Positions 13,812 to 16,067 of a stretch of 16,067 bases of DNA are shown in pieces. The notes beneath the pieces were generated by a model, which saw nothing but the letters and a program-made list of their open reading frames with translations, made no database searches and had not been told where the DNA came from. A program made the translations under genes and the position numbers. The DNA comes from His2 virus (lineage: Viruses > Saleviricota > Huolimaviricetes > Haloruvirales), in NCBI RefSeq assembly GCF_000864585.1, contig NC_007918.1; one strand, 5' to 3'. Each line of letters starts with the position of its first letter. Positions within the stretch are counted from its first letter, which is position 1.

Positions 13812-15011
13812 ATGAACAGAGATAGACAAGAACAAAGTAGTGAAGAATTTAGCACAAGCGCGGAATTGCGTAGTTACATCGAAAATAACCTAAAAGACCA
13901 AAATAGTGAAGTCTATCCACACGCGGGATTAGTAGATGATGCAAACGTGCATGATTTCATGTCTTTTATGGAATCTGCATATGAAGGTAAACATTCCGAA
14001 ATGCCCCATTTCTTCAAAAACACGGAAATGGGCAAGATAATGAAAAAGAAAAGCGCGACAAGAACGGCAACTAATGCCGTTCAACAAGGGAATATTTCGC
14101 AAATGAAATTCATTAGTGGCAAGCAATCGTACACTAATGACATTTCAGGGATTCATACCTTGATTGATTTGCGGAATAAGTTGGGTAAAGATGCATATAT
14201 TCAGTATTTGTTTGGTCATATGGGCAATGGCAAAACCGACTTTGCCATTCTTCAAGCAGAAATTTCCCATATCGAACATAATACAGATGTTGCAACTAAC
14301 ATCAAGTCGCTTGCGGAAGAAAGAGAACACGTTACGTACATACCGCAATACGGCGACTTGTTGCAATGGCTTGCGGATGGTGCAAAGGTCAAAAGCATAG
14401 ACCAAATTGCCGAATTAGAAATCGATGTTCAAGATAAATTATTTATCTTCGATGAGGCAAGTAGTCATGCATCCGGTTATTCGGATGATGCATACGAAAC
14501 CCAAAAGAAGTTAGGTACTTTGGTTAAGAAAATCCGAAAAGTCGGTGGTAATCTTATCATTATCGGACATACGGGTAAAGACGTTCATCCAGACATTCGT
14601 AGGATTACAAACGATTGCGTTAGTAAATCTTCACTCAAAACGGCCGAATACTACCATGCTGTAAATGAGCAAGGTAACGGTGAAGGACACAAAGAAACAA
14701 TTTCAGGTATTCCACAAACTAACTGGAATGGTTACGATACGAATGAAATCACTTCATGGGATTGGTCGGATGTTCCATTAGATGAAGAAATGGATGTAAT
14801 AGAGGCAAAAGAAGAACAGGAAATTAGCAAAGAGAAACGTGATATGCGTATCTTGAAAGCGGTAGTTGAAAACGAACATCCAAAAATCGAACCGAACGAA
14901 AAGGGAGAAATTACAGGCGAAATGATAGGCGAACATTACGACATTACCGCGCAACGTGTTAGTCAAATCGTTAGGGAGTATGAAGAAAAGGCACAAGAGG
15001 CAAAAGCATGA
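13812..15011 (+). CDS. P-loop ATPase with C-terminal helix-turn-helix (VP8-like)
   Basis: The 399-residue product has a perfect Walker A motif GHMGNGKT (135-142) and a Walker B motif LFIFDE (210-215). A sensor-like strand GGNLIIIGHTGKD (245-257) resembles FtsK/HerA-type packaging ATPases. The C-terminal region has an acidic linker, then TGEMIGEHYDITAQRVSQIV (368-387), a convincing helix-turn-helix. Pleolipoviruses keep a putative NTPase (VP8 of HRPV-1) at the end of the virion module. Likely roles are genome handling or assembly at the membrane, with possible DNA binding. The start is the ATG after a 46-bp gap, and the stop overlaps the next gene (ATGA). Confidence 0.85.
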   Translation: MNRDRQEQSSEEFSTSAELRSYIENNLKDQNSEVYPHAGLVDDANVHDFMSFMESAYEGKHSEMPHFFKNTEMGKIMKKKSATRTATNAVQQGNISQMKFISGKQSYTNDISGIHTLIDLRNKLGKDAYIQYLFGHMGNGKTDFAILQAEISHIEHNTDVATNIKSLAEEREHVTYIPQYGDLLQWLADGAKVKSIDQIAELEIDVQDKLFIFDEASSHASGYSDDAYETQKKLGTLVKKIRKVGGNLIIIGHTGKDVHPDIRRITNDCVSKSSLKTAEYYHAVNEQGNGEGHKETISGIPQTNWNGYDTNEITSWDWSDVPLDEEMDVIEAKEEQEISKEKRDMRILKAVVENEHPKIEPNEKGEITGEMIGEHYDITAQRVSQIVREYEEKAQEAKA

Positions 15012-15199
15012 TGTTTGTTTGGTTACTGTTAGGTCCGGTTATTAGCCTAATTACCGACTTGGTAAAGCCTATTGTAATTATAGGTGTTGCAATCGTTATA
15101 GATGTGCAATTTCAGTTAGGCATTACGGATTCCTTGGTAACGATTGCGGAACAACAATTGCAACAATACGTTGCGAACAATTGGGCGGGGTTACTATGA
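15008..15199 (+). CDS. 63-residue membrane protein
   Basis: The N-terminal two-thirds are hydrophobic (MMFVWLLLGPVISLI and PIVIIGVAIVIDV), giving one or two helices, followed by a Gln-rich tail. There are two adjacent ATG codons; the first overlaps the ATPase stop. The next gene overlaps by 4 bp. Function unknown; probably a small membrane or virion protein. Confidence 0.72.
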   Translation: MMFVWLLLGPVISLITDLVKPIVIIGVAIVIDVQFQLGITDSLVTIAEQQLQQYVANNWAGLL

Positions 15200-15537
15200 T
15201 AGGTGAATTACTACACGCGACAGAAACCGCGGCAAGTGGTAATGCAAGTATTGCGGAATTACTAATGGGTATGTGGTTTATTGCCACTTGGGTAGCCTTT
15301 GGCCTAACGGCATTTCAGGATTTCATTGAATACGATGTTGATTATTCCGAATTAGAACAGTCATGTGATGAATGTCCGAAATGCGACAGCTTGCTATACG
15401 TAGAATATGGTAAGTATGCAAACACATACAGATGTATGAATTGTCGTTTTGAAGGGATAAGAGAGCCAATAGTTTATGCGATAATGCAAGCGTCAACAAA
15501 GCGATACGAAAGTCTCAAAAATCGCTTGTTACGCTAA
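15196..15537 (+). CDS. 113-residue membrane protein with zinc ribbon
   Basis: I begin at the ATG at 15196, which overlaps the previous stop (ATGA); a TTG five codons upstream is also open. A membrane helix (MGMWFIATWVAFGLTAF, about residues 24-40) is followed by an acidic segment. A four- or five-Cys zinc ribbon comes next (CDECPKC and, about 21 residues later, CMNC), then a basic helical tail (RYESLKNRLLR). The zinc domain probably faces the cytoplasm and may bind nucleic acid at the membrane. It is the last gene of the right arm and ends 5 bp before the terminal repeat. Confidence 0.75.
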   Translation: MIGELLHATETAASGNASIAELLMGMWFIATWVAFGLTAFQDFIEYDVDYSELEQSCDECPKCDSLLYVEYGKYANTYRCMNCRFEGIREPIVYAIMQASTKRYESLKNRLLR

Positions 15538-15542
15538 ACCGT

Positions 15543-16067
15543 TACCTTTACATTACTTGCGCTATTGTATGGTATGGGGATACACCCAACCGTAACCTTT
15601 ATACCGTATTGTTTATTTTCGTTCTATGTGCAATGGGTCTTGTTGTGGTAGAAATCGCTTAGAAACGGAATGTGCGGCTTTGAGAGGGTTTGCATTATTT
15701 GCCGTATTGTGCTATCGTATCAGTTTACTTCCAGGTCCATGTAGAATCATTATAGTTCCTTTGTAGGTACTGGCAGTTTTCGAGAAAGGCGCGTAGCTTT
15801 CAGTAAGTTGACGTACCGTGTAGAATCATTATATACAGAAATTCGCATAAGTTTCTGGACCATTAAGGTTCATTATATATTTTGACTTACATAAATTATC
15901 GAACCATGTAAAACCATTATATTTAGAAATTTACATAACTCGTGATTATGAATATGAGCGTCAGTAATTCGTGCGGTAGAGACTCTGTACTGCCTGTTAA
16001 CGACATTCTCAAACCCCTGAAAACAGGCGGTACAGGCGCTCTACCCTTCGACGACGCCTATTCATCA
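15543..16067. repeat. Right terminal inverted repeat (525 bp)
   Basis: This is the exact inverted copy of 1-525. The last gene of the rightward operon stops at 15537, so the repeat begins almost directly after coding sequence. The palindrome maps here to 15975-16045 and the iterons to 15737-15938. It should act as the second replication origin. No gene is visible in it. Confidence 0.97.
15609..15620 (+). terminator. Possible T-rich terminator for rightward transcripts
   Basis: TTGTTTATTTTC lies about 70 nt past the last stop codon, inside the terminal repeat. It is the inverted copy of the element proposed at 448-459. Confidence 0.3.

Overview
The window reads as a complete linear, double-stranded viral genome rather than a chromosomal fragment. 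Its two ends are perfect 525-bp inverted repeats (1-525 and 15543-16067). It encodes a family B DNA polymerase of the protein-primed type, and the space between the repeats is filled with short, tightly packed, often 4-bp-overlapping genes. The membrane, spike and ATPase genes look like the virion module of the haloarchaeal pleomorphic viruses (Pleolipoviridae). The total length, terminal repeat length and gene set match what I remember of Haloarcula hispanica virus His2 (Gammapleolipovirus). That identification is from memory and was not checked by a search.

Layout. Transcription diverges from a control region at about 8.1-8.8 kb. The leftward arm (about 8110 down to 573) holds a 98-residue acidic protein, a structured tRNA-like stretch, and a run of micro-genes, many with paired cysteines typical of zinc-binding proteins. 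It continues with a candidate terminal protein (5645-6106), the polymerase (3463-5625), more micro-genes and small membrane proteins, a compact C5-cytosine DNA methyltransferase-like protein (1386-1991), and a final group of tiny genes ending 48 bp from the left repeat. Many of these genes are under 60 codons: I read at least eight convincing ones directly from the sequence.

The rightward arm (8425/8809 to 15537) is the virion operon. It holds an eight-helix membrane protein made of two fused copies of a four-helix unit, a small membrane protein, a secreted protein with a doubled beta-helix-like repeat, and the 523-residue spike with a coiled-coil stalk and C-terminal anchor. Downstream are a second anchored surface protein, a coiled-coil/two-helix membrane protein, a small two-helix protein, a P-loop ATPase with a C-terminal helix-turn-helix, and two small membrane proteins. 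The last has a zinc ribbon and stops 5 bp short of the right repeat.

How it works together (inference). The terminal repeats carry a 24-bp-arm imperfect palindrome, three 44-bp iterons plus one displaced copy of their core, and a repeated TGATGA terminus suited to protein-primed initiation with jump-back. The candidate terminal protein and polymerase replicate the genome from both ends. The small cysteine-rich proteins probably modulate host or viral processes. The right operon builds an enveloped, membrane-vesicle-like virion. A cluster of ATGATAG operator-like half-sites sits where the two arms diverge.
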